Assembly: GCA_030016715.1 (NCBI GenBank)
Contig: JASEJD010000007.1
Coordinates: 26,934 to 90,933, forward strand
Reading direction: 5' to 3'
Source: Methanobacteriaceae archaeon
GTDB taxonomy: Archaea; Methanobacteriota; Methanobacteria; Methanobacteriales; Methanobacteriaceae
Length of the DNA: 64,000 nucleotides
This document shows positions 38,115 through 48,943 of this stretch, piece after piece. Numbering within the stretch: the first letter of the stretch is position 1; every line of letters starts with the position of its first letter. The notes under the pieces were generated by a model, which made no database searches, was not told the origin of the DNA, and saw only the letters and a list, made by a program, of their open reading frames with translations. A program made the position numbers and the translations under genes.

Positions 38115-39491
38115 ATGGAAACTTTTCTTTCTTTAATACGCAGACGTTTTGAGGGTAAAGACGATACAGTACCATGGGAACTTGATGACAAATTTAAAGC
38201 ATATAATTTAGCTGAAAGACAAAATGTTAATCATCCCAAAATAATTGCAGTCTTGGAAGATATAAATGATTTAAAAAAAATTGATCTTCCTAATAAATTT
38301 GTGATAAAAATTTCACCAGCACATAGCACAATAGGGGTTATGTTACTTACTAGAATGTCCTCTAAAAAGTACTTCGATCATATTTCTCTTAATCAATATG
38401 ACTTAGATTCAATAATTGATACTCAAAAGAGAATCGCAGAAAAAAGATGTGTTAAATTGGATTCTAAAAGCAATATTTATTGGTTAATAGAAGAGTTATT
38501 AGATAACATATTGCCTACAAGATTGATTCCATTTGATTACAAATTCTATTGTTTTCACGGACATCCAAAAATAATTATTCAAACTGATAGAAATACTAAT
38601 CCTTCTCATACAGTAATATTTGATGGTACCTTTATTCCATTAATTTATGGTAAAGATTATCATTTAGATCATGCTAGGTTACTCCCAGGCATTCCTTTTA
38701 TCCCTTTACATCTAATATCTATGCTAAAAATAGCATCTAAACTTTCAAAAGCAGTTAATGATAAATTCGTTAGAATAGATTTATATGACACTCCTAAAGG
38801 TGTTTATTTTGGTGAGTTTACATTTGCACCAGGAGGGCCGGATACAGGGATGATTAAATTTTCGGAGGAAATTTTAGCCCATTTAGATTCTTGCTTAAAC
38901 AATAAAAAGGAAGTTTACAAGAATCTAAATAATAATTATTTCTCAATAAATCACAAAAAATTTAGCACAGCTTTAGAAAAAATAATTATTAATCCTGACT
39001 TTGATAATATTTACCATTTAAATCTGTTAATACGTGCTTATAATAAAGATTATCGTGCGATTAGAAGAATTGCAAGGTTTTTTTCTCAAGAAAAAGAAAA
39101 TATCGAAAATAAAGATATTAAATTACTTTACGAACATCTTGCATTATGTTGGGAAATGATATCCTTTTATCTAGGGGATAATGAGTTAATCTATAATCTG
39201 CTTCATGATATTCAGAATAAAAATGGTTTTATTAACAAAAGATATAATATAAAAAAACTTATTCAAAAAGGTAAGAACTATCTAAAAACAAAAGGAGATA
39301 ATAGTTGGTGGTATAAGATCAGATATGCTCAGTTTATTTTAGAATTCTCTCAAGACAAAAAAGAAAAAGATGAGGCAATGGATATTATTAATTATTATGT
39401 TTCTCAAGATCAGCAGTTTGCCAAAGAAGTTTTAATGAAATATAGTTTGAAAGGCAGATTCAAAGAGAAAATAAAGAAATATGTTTTTTAG
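38115..39491 (+). CDS. TupA-like ATP-grasp ligase with helical C-terminal domain
   Basis: A 458-residue protein. Residues up to about 260 match the TupA-like ATP-grasp family (NLAERQNVNHPKI, FVIKISPAHST, LIEELLDN, FDYKFYCFHGHPKIIIQTDR, FVRIDLYD, YFGEFTFAPGGP). These ligases join a carboxyl group to an amine with ATP. In Bacillus TupA acts in teichuronopeptide synthesis. The C-terminal 200 residues form a helical, TPR-like region. The start at ATG 38115 follows an AGAGG box and a TATA box 40 bases earlier; ATG 38094 is an alternative. It probably attaches an amino acid or peptide to the glycan. Confidence 0.82.
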   Translation: METFLSLIRRRFEGKDDTVPWELDDKFKAYNLAERQNVNHPKIIAVLEDINDLKKIDLPNKFVIKISPAHSTIGVMLLTRMSSKKYFDHISLNQYDLDSIIDTQKRIAEKRCVKLDSKSNIYWLIEELLDNILPTRLIPFDYKFYCFHGHPKIIIQTDRNTNPSHTVIFDGTFIPLIYGKDYHLDHARLLPGIPFIPLHLISMLKIASKLSKAVNDKFVRIDLYDTPKGVYFGEFTFAPGGPDTGMIKFSEEILAHLDSCLNNKKEVYKNLNNNYFSINHKKFSTALEKIIINPDFDNIYHLNLLIRAYNKDYRAIRRIARFFSQEKENIENKDIKLLYEHLALCWEMISFYLGDNELIYNLLHDIQNKNGFINKRYNIKKLIQKGKNYLKTKGDNSWWYKIRYAQFILEFSQDKKEKDEAMDIINYYVSQDQQFAKEVLMKYSLKGRFKEKIKKYVF

Positions 39492-39502
39492 AGATTCTGA
39501 TG

Positions 39503-40057
39503 TCAAAAAATAAGTTTATTTTCTTTCAAGGTTTTCCACATTTTATCCTTTTCGGATAAAATAATTTTATCGGAATCAATGGGCCATTCGATACCTATAT
39601 CCGGATCATTCCATAAAATTCCGCCTTCATCTTTTCCATTATAAAAATCAGTACATTTGTATGTAAATTCAGCTTCATCGGAAAGTACTAGAAATCCATG
39701 AGCAAATCCTTCTGGAATATAAAATTGCTTCTTATTTTCTTCAGATAGTATCACACCTTCCCATTCGCCAAATGTAGGAGAATCCTTTCGTAAATCAACA
39801 CCTACATCGAATACTTCTCCCTTTATTACCCTAACTAATTTACCTTGGGGTTGTTTGTATTGGAAGTGAAGGCCTCTTAGAACTCCTTTTTTTGATTTAG
39901 ATTGATTATCCTGTACAAAGTTTACATCTAAACCTGCTTCTTTAAATTCTTCCGCGTGATATGTTTCCATGAAATAACCACGTTCATCCACGAAAACTGT
40001 TGGTTCTATAATATAAACGCCTTCAATGGATGTTTCTTTGAATTTAAATTTACCCAA
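39503..40057 (-). CDS. rmlC: dTDP-4-dehydrorhamnose 3,5-epimerase
   Basis: A 184-residue cupin-fold enzyme that epimerises dTDP-4-keto-6-deoxyglucose at C3 and C5. RGLHFQYKQPQGKLVRVIKG contains the catalytic His, and YIPEGFAHGFLVLSDEAEF is the second family motif. The start codon is TTG, set by AGGTGAT (40062-40068 on the plus strand) 4 bases before it. It is the last gene of the rmlD-rmlA-rmlC operon. Confidence 0.95.
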   Translation of the reverse strand: MGKFKFKETSIEGVYIIEPTVFVDERGYFMETYHAEEFKEAGLDVNFVQDNQSKSKKGVLRGLHFQYKQPQGKLVRVIKGEVFDVGVDLRKDSPTFGEWEGVILSEENKKQFYIPEGFAHGFLVLSDEAEFTYKCTDFYNGKDEGGILWNDPDIGIEWPIDSDKIILSEKDKMWKTLKENKLIF

Positions 40058-40083
40058 TTAAATCACCTAATTATAATAAATTT

Positions 40084-40959
40084 CTAGAATTGATTATTAT
40101 TAACTAACTCTTTAAGATAAGCCCCATATTCAGTTTTACCTAAACTTTCTGCAGTTTTTAATATTATTTTCTCATCAATCCAACCATTATTGTAAGCAAT
40201 TTCTTCTAAACATGCAATATAAAAACCTTGCCTTTTTTGTATAGCTTCAATAAAATTACTGGCCTCTAAAAGACCAATATGAGTCCCCGTGTCTAACCAT
40301 GCCATTCCTCGACCTAAAAGTTCCACCTTTAACTTTTTTATTTTTAAATATTCTTCATTAACTGATGTGATTTCGATTTCACCTCTATCTGAAGGTTTCA
40401 CGTTCTTAGCAATTTCTACCACATTATTATCATAAAAGTAAAGTCCAGGTATAGCATAATTTGATTTGGGATGTTCTGGTTTTTCTTCTAGTGACAGAAC
40501 ATTTCCCTTTTCATCAAATTCAACCACTCCAAATGCATGGGGATCTCTCACATAATATCCAAATATAACTGCACCTTTATCTAGAGAGGCTGCTCTTTGT
40601 AGTATTTCACTGAAACGGTGGCCATGGAAAATGTTATCGCCTAAAACTAGGGCCACCTTATCATTTCCTATAAATTCTTCACCTACAATAAATGCGTCTG
40701 CTAAACCTTTAGGTTCATTCTGAACTGCGTATGAAAAAGAAACCCCTAAATTACTACCATCACCTAATAATTCTTTATATAGAGGTATATCACGGGGCGT
40801 GGAAATAATAAGTATTTCTCTTATTCCAGCAAGCATAAGAACCGATAAAGGATAATATATCATGGGTTTATCATAAATTGGAAGTAATTGTTTTGAAACA
40901 GCTTTAGTTATGGGATATAACCTAGTACCTGAACCTCCGGCTAATACTATTCCTTTCAT
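40084..40959 (-). CDS. rmlA: Glucose-1-phosphate thymidylyltransferase
   Basis: A 291-residue nucleotidyltransferase that makes dTDP-glucose from dTTP and glucose 1-phosphate. [20 protein letters not shown] is the nucleotide loop and [16 protein letters not shown] follows it. LGDNIFHG has the metal-binding Asp, and [20 protein letters not shown] is the sugar site. The ATG overlaps the end of rmlD (ATGA), and AGGTG lies 7 bases upstream. The length is normal for the family. Confidence 0.96.
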   Translation of the reverse strand: MKGIVLAGGSGTRLYPITKAVSKQLLPIYDKPMIYYPLSVLMLAGIREILIISTPRDIPLYKELLGDGSNLGVSFSYAVQNEPKGLADAFIVGEEFIGNDKVALVLGDNIFHGHRFSEILQRAASLDKGAVIFGYYVRDPHAFGVVEFDEKGNVLSLEEKPEHPKSNYAIPGLYFYDNNVVEIAKNVKPSDRGEIEITSVNEEYLKIKKLKVELLGRGMAWLDTGTHIGLLEASNFIEAIQKRQGFYIACLEEIAYNNGWIDEKIILKTAESLGKTEYGAYLKELVNNNQF

Positions 40960-41804
40960 TATTTATCCGCACCTGATTTTAAGTAATCTCTTAATGCTTC
41001 TTTGTAACTCCTAATCTCATTAAATCCTTCCATTTTCCAGTTATAATTTTCTAAAACTGAATATTTAGGCCTTGGAGCAGGTCTTGGGAACTCTTTAGTT
41101 GTAACCGGTATTAGATCAACCTTAACTCCTGCATTATCAAATATATCCTTTGCAAATTCATACCAAGAACAGTAATCACTGTTTGTAATATGATAAATAC
41201 CATAAACTGGCTTTTTGATTAATTCAGCAATAGCTTTTGAAAGGTCAACTGTGTAGGTAGGTGAACCTATTTGATCATTTACTACACTGATCTTATTATT
41301 GGTTTTTGCCAGATCTAGCATGGTTTTAACAAAATTAGGGCCGTAAATCCCGTACAACCAAGAAGTTCTAACAATATAAAATTTATTTAAAATATCCCGA
41401 ACGTATAATTCCCCACCAAGTTTCGTTTTACCATAAACACTCATTGGATTTGTCTGTTCATATTCATAATAAGAACTACCCTTGGTCCCATCAAATACGT
41501 AATCTGTACTTATATAAACCAGGTCACTGTCAGCTTCTCTGCAAGCTACGGCAACATTACGTGTTCCTAGTGCATTGACTTTATAAGCAAGATCTGGATT
41601 GGATTCACTTCCATCTACATCAGTAAAAGCAGCGGCGTGTACTACCACATCAGGATTAATTTTTTTTACTGTTTTCATTGTTTTTTCAATGTTGGTAATG
41701 TCTAAAGTATGAATAGTAGTTGTGCTAATCTCATTTTCTAGAGATAGAATATTCACTAAATCATGACCTAACATTCCTTCCGAGCCAATTATCATTACTT
41801 TCAT
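40959..41804 (-). CDS. rmlD: dTDP-4-dehydrorhamnose reductase
   Basis: A 281-residue short-chain reductase for the last step of dTDP-L-rhamnose synthesis. [12 protein letters not shown] is the NAD(P) loop, [10 protein letters not shown] the catalytic Thr/Asp region, and YGKTKLGGE the YxxxK motif. A TATA-like TTTATATAAT about 70 bases upstream on the minus strand is the probable promoter of the rmlDAC operon. No strong ribosome site is visible. Confidence 0.95.
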   Translation of the reverse strand: MKVMIIGSEGMLGHDLVNILSLENEISTTTIHTLDITNIEKTMKTVKKINPDVVVHAAAFTDVDGSESNPDLAYKVNALGTRNVAVACREADSDLVYISTDYVFDGTKGSSYYEYEQTNPMSVYGKTKLGGELYVRDILNKFYIVRTSWLYGIYGPNFVKTMLDLAKTNNKISVVNDQIGSPTYTVDLSKAIAELIKKPVYGIYHITNSDYCSWYEFAKDIFDNAGVKVDLIPVTTKEFPRPAPRPKYSVLENYNWKMEGFNEIRSYKEALRDYLKSGADK

Positions 41805-42033
41805 TTAAATTCAGTCCAAGTATTTTAATAAATATTGAATTTAATATAGCCATTTTATAATCACTAACAATTATATAAAAATTTATCATATATATTTAAA
41901 ATAGATCATATTAATATTAAATTCTATTATAACTATTAAAAAAATTAAGTAAACTGGTTTTTGCAAGAATCTTAAATTATTAAAATAGATTTTGAAATAT
42001 TGATATAATCAGAAATTGAGGGAAGTGATATTT

Positions 42034-43041
42034 TTGCCTACTTATCAAATGCATCAAGAAATAATAGAACAACCAAGAGCAATGGAACTTACTTTAGAAT
42101 CTGAAAGAAATAAAATGGACGAAATTGCAGAAAAAATATCACAACTCGATAAAATCTACCTAATTGGCTGTGGAAGTTCTCTCTCAACATGTTACTCTGC
42201 TAAATCTGCCCTAGATATGACATGTGATGTGGATATTCAAGTCATGACTGGTTATGAATTCTATTACCATAAAGAATTAAATAATAAGAATGTGACAGCC
42301 ATCTTCACCTCACAGTCTGGGGAAACTGCTGATACTCTGGCATCACTTAGAAGGGCAAATGAAGAAGGAATTTATACCGTGGTCATAACCAATGAAAAGG
42401 AAAGCACAATGGCTCAGGAAGCTACAGCCCCTATTATAACTGGGGGTGGTAGAGAAGAAGCTATTCTAGGTACCAAGACTTACATTACTCAGTTAATGTG
42501 TTTATATTATATCATATTTTCTGCATTTGAAACCCCGGTTTCAAGGGAGATATTAGAACAGCTGGAGAAATTGCCCAGCATAATTGAAGATCTTATAGAA
42601 AAAACTAAAGAGGATAATAAAAGACTGGCAAAACAGTTTAAGGATGATGAAATATTTTATTGCATGGGCAGTGGCCCTAATTTTGGATTGGCATATAAAC
42701 TGGCTATGACCATGCTCATGGAGGGTTCATTAAAGCATGCTTGCCCTTTATATTCTGGAGAATTTCGCCACGGCCTTATTGAACGGGTGGAGGAGAATGT
42801 TCCGGTTATCTTCTTAAATGCAGATTATCCGGGGGATGTGTTAACCAAGAAGTCTATTGAATTTTGTGAAAAGATCCAGGCCAAAAATATTATATTTAAT
42901 CTGAAGGATTACACAGACCTTAACAACTTACTTTCACCTTTTATTCTGGTTATTCCACTAGAATGGTTTATCTATTACCAGGCCCATTATAATGGTGAAG
43001 ACCCGGGAAGTACCAGGCACATTGGAAAGGTAAGATACTAA
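42034..43041 (+). CDS. Sugar-phosphate SIS-domain protein (GlmS isomerase-like)
   Basis: A 335-residue double SIS protein like the isomerase half of GlmS, with no glutaminase domain. [14 protein letters not shown] is the family N-terminus, [13 protein letters not shown] and [10 protein letters not shown] are the sugar-phosphate loops, and [20 protein letters not shown] is in the second domain. Likely reactions are deamination or isomerisation of an amino-sugar phosphate (GlmS, AgaS or FrlB type). GGAAGTGAT at 42021-42029 decides the TTG start at 42034; TTG 42016 lies before this box and ATG 42049 is also possible. It starts a run of plus-strand genes. Confidence 0.8.
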   Translation: MPTYQMHQEIIEQPRAMELTLESERNKMDEIAEKISQLDKIYLIGCGSSLSTCYSAKSALDMTCDVDIQVMTGYEFYYHKELNNKNVTAIFTSQSGETADTLASLRRANEEGIYTVVITNEKESTMAQEATAPIITGGGREEAILGTKTYITQLMCLYYIIFSAFETPVSREILEQLEKLPSIIEDLIEKTKEDNKRLAKQFKDDEIFYCMGSGPNFGLAYKLAMTMLMEGSLKHACPLYSGEFRHGLIERVEENVPVIFLNADYPGDVLTKKSIEFCEKIQAKNIIFNLKDYTDLNNLLSPFILVIPLEWFIYYQAHYNGEDPGSTRHIGKVRY

Positions 43042-43082
43042 AAACATGAAAATTTTTATTTAAAACTTTAAATGGTAATCAC

Positions 43083-43349
43083 ATGCCTAATGAAACAAAA
43101 ATGGAAGAATTAAAAAAATCTCTTAAAGGTAGAGATTGTAAAATCATTAAACAAGAAAAAGTTATGGAAATAGTCTTCAAAAATGCTGAAGATGCAGATT
43201 GGTTCGAGGATCTAATGGAAACCCATCATGGAAGTTCTAGTGTTAGCTGTGTAATGTCCATGCGACCACTGGGAAAGGGTAAAAACCATAAATTTGTTTT
43301 CAATATTAAAGACTTGGGAAATTTCATAGAACTAATAAAAAATGGTTAA
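43083..43349 (+). CDS. Small conserved-looking protein, function unknown
   Basis: An 88-residue protein starting 41 bases after the SIS gene with a GGTAATCAC box before its ATG. It has an alternating beta-alpha pattern: KIIKQEKVMEIVFKN, then DWFEDLMETHHG, and two Cys. There is no membrane segment. The fold hints at a small ferredoxin-like domain. I do not recognise it. Proximity suggests co-transcription with the SIS gene. Confidence 0.6.
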   Translation: MPNETKMEELKKSLKGRDCKIIKQEKVMEIVFKNAEDADWFEDLMETHHGSSSVSCVMSMRPLGKGKNHKFVFNIKDLGNFIELIKNG

Positions 43350-43460
43350 AATATATATACTTATTTAACTACTGTTATTAAACAATATTTCTAAATATTA
43401 CTATTTTTTTAATGAAAACCTTAAAAAATTTCCTAATTATTTCTAAATATGTGAATATAT

Positions 43461-43468
43461 TTTTATAA
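43461..43468 (+). promoter_or_regulatory. TATA box of the NUDIX gene (leaderless)
   Basis: TTTTATAA lies 22-29 bases before ATG 43490, which puts the transcription start at or next to the start codon. Confidence 0.5.
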
Positions 43469-43489
43469 GCAAGCCCTATATAATGTGTG

Positions 43490-43981
43490 ATGATTAACAG
43501 AATTTTCGGCTTAGCAGTAAGGGTGATAATAACCGATGATGAGGGCAAGATCCTGATAATCAAAAGATCAACTAATTCCAAGACTAATCCTGGAAAGTGG
43601 GAACTTCCTGGCGGAAAGGTTGATCAGGGCGAATCATTTGATCAAGCTCTTATAAGGGAAGTCTATGAGGAGACAGGTCTTAAAATCTCTCTGGATCATG
43701 TGGTGGGAGTTTCAGAACAAAATCTGCATATTATAAGGGCTGTGCATATTATCATGGCCGGCACCATAATGGACGGCGAACTCAATCTAAGCAGTGAACA
43801 TGATGGCTATGCCTGGGTTTTTATTGAAAACCTTTCCCAGTATGAACTGGCTGACTGGATGGAACTATTTGTCCAAAATTACTTTAAAGGGGAATCAGAC
43901 GAAAAAAAATCAAATGAAAGTATATTGAAGCCATGGATAGGTTCAATGAAGAATTCAATTGATAAAATATTGAAGAGATAA
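43490..43981 (+). CDS. NUDIX hydrolase
   Basis: A 163-residue NUDIX-fold pyrophosphatase. The Nudix box (G-x5-E-x7-R-E-x-x-E-E-x-G) is complete in [20 protein letters not shown] followed by ETGL, and its Glu residues bind the catalytic metal. The N-terminal [19 protein letters not shown] is typical of MutT-like members. GTG 43487 is also in frame, but ATG 43490 is preferred on the basis of the TATA box. Substrate class (oxidised nucleotide, NDP-sugar or other) cannot be told. Confidence 0.9.
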   Translation: MINRIFGLAVRVIITDDEGKILIIKRSTNSKTNPGKWELPGGKVDQGESFDQALIREVYEETGLKISLDHVVGVSEQNLHIIRAVHIIMAGTIMDGELNLSSEHDGYAWVFIENLSQYELADWMELFVQNYFKGESDEKKSNESILKPWIGSMKNSIDKILKR

Positions 43982-44068
43982 TGTTTTTTTTGTTATTCAA
44001 TAATTTCAGTCAATATAGGGATAATATTTCTAAATCTTGCTTATGTGGTAAAATTCTTGAAAATTGGT

Positions 44069-45220
44069 TTATCCCTTACTAGAACTTTCTTTAGTAAAAT
44101 TATTATTCATCCTTATTATTCCCTGGATTAACAATATAATAATTAATAGATAATATATCCACATGGCTAGATCCATTGGCCCGGTTTCTACCCAGATTAT
44201 GGTCTGGGCTATTCCAATAGCATAAAAAGCTGTATATAACCCCTTTTTCACCTTTTCAATGATGTGGAATAACTCCAAAACCAGTCCTATGAAAAACATC
44301 TGCAAACCCAACCCAATAAAGCCTAATTCCAGTATGGCCATTCCAAATATGGTGCTGGTAATTGAAACATCATAATTAAATACAAATCCTCCCAGAACAA
44401 ATCGGGGATCTGTATTGGTGAAAAATCCTGTCAAAACAGTGTAAGTCAACAGCCCGGGCTGGGGATTAGTAAGGTGAATGATCTTATCCAGGACAGTTAA
44501 GGTATAACCTGCCCGTATAAATATAAGACTCAAGGGATTTACGTGCCAGTTCTGCCATTCAATTGACATGCAGGTAATATAGCCCAGTATTAAACCTAGA
44601 ATAAGTATTATGGGGGTTATAATAAGGAAATATCTGAAACGGTTGTCATTGATATAGTAAGTAGTTATTAAAATGCTTAAAACAATGGCCAGGGTAGTGG
44701 CCCGGTAGCCAGTAGCAGCAAAGATTAGTACACCAATGAAAACAATTAAGAAATATCTTTTCTTATAGAATTTGGCTATTAAAATATTAATAGCTGGTAA
44801 AAAGATGATAAATGATATCACAGTAAGCCCGTTAAAGGCTTGAGCCTTTAAAATCCCACTAAAAAGAGGTATACCGTCCATCATATACAAGTTTATTAAC
44901 TGCAGTATTAAGGGGAGAAATACAAAGAACAGGGTTACCCTTCGGGTGAAATAACGGTTACGGTCGATCCGGTCAAAAAGGGTGTTGAAATTCTTCTTAT
45001 AGTTCTTCTTCTTAAATATCTTCTTCTCTATAATTTTAGCTGTAATTACTCCAATAATGAATATAGAAACTCCAAAAATAATGTAAATATATGTTAGGCT
45101 GGAAACCTGTTTTAGACCCATCATACCATAGTAGATACCTAGCTGGGCCAACACTAGAAAGCAGAATATCACACCTACAATAACTAATGGTGAAAAAATA
45201 TCAATATTCCTTAAGTTCAT
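44069..45220 (-). CDS. Wzy-like oligosaccharide repeat-unit polymerase
   Basis: A 383-residue membrane protein with about eleven helices and a large outer loop (about 245-285, GLLTYTVLTGFFTNTDPR). The pattern fits the O-antigen/oligosaccharide repeat polymerase family found in archaea, which joins lipid-linked repeat units. The ribosome site is weak. It lies alone on the minus strand, 3 kb from rmlD. A Wzx flippase is not seen in this window, while an ABC exporter pair is. Confidence 0.78.
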   Translation of the reverse strand: MNLRNIDIFSPLVIVGVIFCFLVLAQLGIYYGMMGLKQVSSLTYIYIIFGVSIFIIGVITAKIIEKKIFKKKNYKKNFNTLFDRIDRNRYFTRRVTLFFVFLPLILQLINLYMMDGIPLFSGILKAQAFNGLTVISFIIFLPAINILIAKFYKKRYFLIVFIGVLIFAATGYRATTLAIVLSILITTYYINDNRFRYFLIITPIILILGLILGYITCMSIEWQNWHVNPLSLIFIRAGYTLTVLDKIIHLTNPQPGLLTYTVLTGFFTNTDPRFVLGGFVFNYDVSITSTIFGMAILELGFIGLGLQMFFIGLVLELFHIIEKVKKGLYTAFYAIGIAQTIIWVETGPMDLAMWIYYLLIIILLIQGIIRMNNNFTKESSSKG

Positions 45221-45401
45221 ATTTAATCAATTATACATTTCTTATATAAATAATAATACTAAATCTGGATAATGTTCAAAATTTCTCATAATATCCGGTT
45301 ATAGAATGATTAAATCTTACTAGATACTGGTTATATATTATGTTCATGTTTAGTAGATTTTAACTTTAACTCTGCATTTTCCAGAATATACTTATACATG
45401 A

Positions 45402-46169
45402 TCAGATCTGAAATTGTTTTTCCCCTGAAACTGAGTCTAAAAGCTTCTTTGCAGACAATAAATCTTCTTTAGATCCTTCTAGAAGCAGCCAAACAGAACC
45501 TTCAGCTCCAGAAACTCCGCCACCAGCAATCAAATCTGCACTGCAACCAGTTAATTGTTTTATTGCATCTATTTCAGTAAATACTTCTCCACTAACAGTT
45601 AGCATGCGGGGACCAGTCTGGGAGGGGTCATTCAATTTCAGAGAAATTTGGTGAAGATCTTCAAACACACGTTTTTCCAGTCCCACAGGTAGTATAAGCT
45701 TCACCCGACGACCAACCACTGATTGTAAAGCTGTAAGGATGGTTCCTCCTCTAGGATCACCTATATAGATTGCAGCTTCTCTTCTTGCTGGATCAAGAGC
45801 ATTCGCTCCTTTAAGGATAACATCTCCCCTCTTTAGATTATCTACCACATCAAAAATTGTTTTTCCCTTATCCCAAACTCCCTCCCGGATTATTACATCA
45901 CCTGGAAATCCGGTTACATCTTTCAATCGTCCAGTGCTTGATCTTGAAATTTCTGGAGGAGTTACCAATCCTCGAAAAAATCTTTGTCGATTAAAACCTT
46001 CAACCTGACCAATACTCTTTAAAATCTCCTCAGCCACATATCCATTGGTTGTCCCAGCAATAATGGCCAATGTTTTTGATTTTAAAGCTTCCATAATATA
46101 TGGGTGTTTTAAAAGTGCTTTAGCAATTAATCGTTTACCCATTGCAGGGGTTATTAAAAATTGATTCAT
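45402..46169 (-). CDS. Conserved archaeal protein, function unknown
   Basis: A 255-residue soluble protein with an AAGGGT ribosome site. A Rossmann-like start ([19 protein letters not shown]) is followed by [49 protein letters not shown] and a Gly-rich segment [20 protein letters not shown]. These look like nucleotide- or phosphate-binding loops. It lies 93 bases after hisG on the same strand and may share its transcript. I do not know the family. Confidence 0.7.
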   Translation of the reverse strand: MNQFLITPAMGKRLIAKALLKHPYIMEALKSKTLAIIAGTTNGYVAEEILKSIGQVEGFNRQRFFRGLVTPPEISRSSTGRLKDVTGFPGDVIIREGVWDKGKTIFDVVDNLKRGDVILKGANALDPARREAAIYIGDPRGGTILTALQSVVGRRVKLILPVGLEKRVFEDLHQISLKLNDPSQTGPRMLTVSGEVFTEIDAIKQLTGCSADLIAGGGVSGAEGSVWLLLEGSKEDLLSAKKLLDSVSGEKQFQI

Positions 46170-46262
46170 ATTTTTACCCTTATATTATTACATTTATGAT
46201 TAATGTTAAATTTGGAGAGTAATTACTAAATTTTTTTAAAATTATTTAGTAGATATGATTAA

Positions 46263-47252
46263 TTATTTAACATATTGCTTTACATTTTCTCTGACGATGG
46301 CCGAAGCACCTAAACTTTTTATTCCCCTTAACATTTCTGGGAACATATTTTTAGGTATTAATACATTTACTTGTGAGAAATTATTACCCTGGACAATGGT
46401 GGGTTCATCTGAACAAAACTCATTAGATAAAAGGAATTCCTTAACACTTTTAATATTATGGTTAGCTATGTTGAATTTAACATCAAAGAATCTTCGGGCT
46501 TTGGTGGCTCCAAATAATTGTTCAAATATCATCTGAGCCTTATCCATCTTTTTCTCCACACAACTGGGACCGGCATATAAGCCGGCACTGGATTCCATAA
46601 TGGTCTCCAATATCTTTAAACCTGCCTTTTTAAGACTGCTACCGGTCTGGGTGTTATCTACAATTAGATCTGCACCTTTGGCAATGTAGACTTCTGTGGC
46701 ACCATCAGAATTTATGATTTGAACTTTTTTATTATCTCCGTCAATCAAGCCCCGGACTTGTACTACTGGTTTTTGATCACCAAAAACTTCCCGGTAACCA
46801 GGATTGGCCATAATATGCTGACGGGTTAGATTTGGATACTCGGTAAAGCATAGTATTGGCTTTTCACGTTCTTTATTGGCTAAGAAAAATTCTGTTAAAG
46901 AATTGTAAGGGTCTTCATGGGGTACAGCTACTATTAATCTGGTCTGTCCATAATCTAAATCCCCTATTTTGATGATCTTATCTTCATGGTAATTAACTGA
47001 TTCTTCTTTTACCCAATCTTCTCCCACGATAGCTAGGTCTATCATTTCACGATTAAGTTCTACAGGAGCACTTTGAGGTCTGGTTAGGAAGGCTCTAATT
47101 TCTGGATCATTTGTTATGGTAATTTCATAGGATTCTTTTCCAGGCTCATAACCTTTAACTTCATAACCTGCATCCACAAATAATTGATAAGTATTTCCTC
47201 TGTTCACGTTATTTAAGCTCCCTTTTGGAAGTCCTAATACTATTTTTTCCAT
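46263..47252 (-). CDS. hisG: ATP phosphoribosyltransferase, long form
   Basis: A 329-residue enzyme for the first step of histidine synthesis, which joins ATP and PRPP. GLPKGSL is the N-terminal loop, [10 protein letters not shown] the substrate site, and [18 protein letters not shown] the PRPP-binding loop. Residues from about 250 form the ACT-like regulatory domain that gives histidine feedback. The sequence is more divergent than usual and has insertions near residues 30-55, so a paralogue with changed control is conceivable. A TATA box (47273-47282) lies 21-30 bases upstream, indicating a leaderless transcript. Confidence 0.85.
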   Translation of the reverse strand: MEKIVLGLPKGSLNNVNRGNTYQLFVDAGYEVKGYEPGKESYEITITNDPEIRAFLTRPQSAPVELNREMIDLAIVGEDWVKEESVNYHEDKIIKIGDLDYGQTRLIVAVPHEDPYNSLTEFFLANKEREKPILCFTEYPNLTRQHIMANPGYREVFGDQKPVVQVRGLIDGDNKKVQIINSDGATEVYIAKGADLIVDNTQTGSSLKKAGLKILETIMESSAGLYAGPSCVEKKMDKAQMIFEQLFGATKARRFFDVKFNIANHNIKSVKEFLLSNEFCSDEPTIVQGNNFSQVNVLIPKNMFPEMLRGIKSLGASAIVRENVKQYVK

Positions 47253-47272
47253 ACTTTAAGCAAAGAGAAATT

Positions 47273-47282
47273 ACTATATAAA
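47273..47282 (-). promoter_or_regulatory. TATA box of hisG
   Basis: TTTATATAGT on the minus strand, 21-30 bases from the ATG at 47252, fits a leaderless archaeal promoter. Confidence 0.5.
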
Positions 47283-47369
47283 TATTTCGATGAATTATTC
47301 TAATTAATTAATAATTTAAGAAAAGTTAAAAGAATCTCTTAAAATCTGTTCAAAAAGAATATCAAACCC

Positions 47370-48131
47370 TCAATGTATGAAAATCATATAAATTACAAGC
47401 AGGGCCACGAATAGGATTCCATAGTATTTTTCATTTCTAGTATCTATCAATCCCTTTTTCAACATCCACTGCAACAAACTAGCAATCAATACAAAGAATA
47501 TAAAGGCCAGCCCAATCCCTGATAGAATATCGGAAAGATAGTGAACTCCGGTTATTAATCGGCTGAAGGCCAGAGTAATTGCTAGAATAATTAAAAGCAC
47601 AGAAACAATAATTTTCTTCTTATTCCTTTTGAAATAATCATCATTAGTTAAAAAACAGATAATAAATGGCAGTGTTAATACAAATATCTGGAATGAATGT
47701 TCTGACGGAAATGAAAGGCCAGAAGGATGGTAATAACTTGGTATATCTGGATAGGTTACCCACGGCCGGGGACGGCTAATTAGATCCTTAAGTATTGGAT
47801 AGATGATGGGATTTCCAATAGCCGAGGTCATGATCACCAATAAAATAACTAAACGGTAAGGTTTAAGGACAGAAACTTTATAAGAAATAAAATATAGGAA
47901 TAATAAAGGTATTCCCACAAAATATAGCGCATACCTCGTATACAAATACCATAAAAAATGGTATGTAGGGTTAGTGATCAATGTACTGAAATATAATAGC
48001 ACTGAATATTCCAAGTCGGGGTTAAAATAGAGTATAATTGATATTATCACTAATATGGATCCCAGTATAAGAAGCCAGATTTTATGTTTCTTTTCAAAAG
48101 TAAATAATTTCATTTTAGACATCTTATTCAT
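47370..48131 (-). CDS. PAP2-family membrane phosphatase
   Basis: A 253-residue protein with six membrane helices and the three-part PAP2 active site: K-x6-RP in KDLISRPRP, PSEHS and SR-x5-H-x3-D in SRLITGVHYLSD. It should remove phosphate from a lipid phosphate such as polyprenyl pyrophosphate. Recycling the lipid carrier of the surface polysaccharides is a plausible role. Three possible starts (48131, 48122, 48113) lie close together. Confidence 0.85.
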   Translation of the reverse strand: MNKMSKMKLFTFEKKHKIWLLILGSILVIISIILYFNPDLEYSVLLYFSTLITNPTYHFLWYLYTRYALYFVGIPLLFLYFISYKVSVLKPYRLVILLVIMTSAIGNPIIYPILKDLISRPRPWVTYPDIPSYYHPSGLSFPSEHSFQIFVLTLPFIICFLTNDDYFKRNKKKIIVSVLLIILAITLAFSRLITGVHYLSDILSGIGLAFIFFVLIASLLQWMLKKGLIDTRNEKYYGILFVALLVIYMIFIH

Positions 48132-48261
48132 TAATTAGTATTATTGTTGACAAATTATTTATATTATTCAATTATTATCAAAGATGCAATAAATACCATA
48201 GCTAATAAGTTATTCAGTGTTGATAAATAATATTATTGGGATATTATAGGGGTTGATTATC

Positions 48262-48930
48262 ATGAATATTATAGCTCATCGGGGGGCTTCATTTTATGAA
48301 CCAGAAAATACATTGAAATCCCTAAAAAAGGCAATCCAGATGGATGCAGACTATGTTGAGTTTGATGTTAGAAAAACCAAGGACCATTATCTGGTGGTGA
48401 TCCATGATGCCCGGGTAGATCGAACCACTAATGGCCAGGGAAAAGTCTCAGAAATGCTACTAAATGATATTCAAAAACTGGATGCTGGTAAAAAACAACA
48501 TATACCCACCCTGGAACAGGTCCTGGAACTGGTGGGGGATAAAAAGAGAATAGTACTGGAGATAAAGGAACCAGGATATGAAGATTTAATAATAGAAACT
48601 ATTCAGAGTTACAAACTTAAAAGTCCAATATTAGCCTCATTTTATCATGGGGCAGTGGAAAAGGTAAAAAGACTAAACCCTGATCTTAAAACCGGGGTTA
48701 TAGTATCCTCTCAACCAGTAAACATATCAAATATGGCCCTAGATGTGAATGCTGATGTGATTTTTATTAAAAAGAACTTTTTAGATGAAAATATTGTTGA
48801 GAATGTTAAAGATCATGATTTAAATATTTATCCCTGGGTGGTTGATGAACCAGAACAAGCTAAAAAGTTTCTAGCGTGGGGTGTGGATGGTTTTGTAACC
48901 AATAAATTGCTGGATAAAAAAATGTTCTAA
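48262..48930 (+). CDS. Glycerophosphodiester phosphodiesterase
   Basis: A 222-residue TIM-barrel enzyme that splits glycerophosphodiesters to glycerol phosphate and an alcohol. IIAHRGASFYEPENT contains the catalytic His and Arg. EFDVRKTKDHYLVVIHDARVDRT (read in parts) holds the metal-binding Glu, Asp and second His. ATG 48262 is chosen; an in-frame TTG at 48253 lies in the ribosome site GGGGTTGAT. It probably acts in lipid turnover or use of glycerophosphodiesters. Confidence 0.92.
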   Translation: MNIIAHRGASFYEPENTLKSLKKAIQMDADYVEFDVRKTKDHYLVVIHDARVDRTTNGQGKVSEMLLNDIQKLDAGKKQHIPTLEQVLELVGDKKRIVLEIKEPGYEDLIIETIQSYKLKSPILASFYHGAVEKVKRLNPDLKTGVIVSSQPVNISNMALDVNADVIFIKKNFLDENIVENVKDHDLNIYPWVVDEPEQAKKFLAWGVDGFVTNKLLDKKMF

Positions 48931-48943
48931 CAGTATTCAATTA

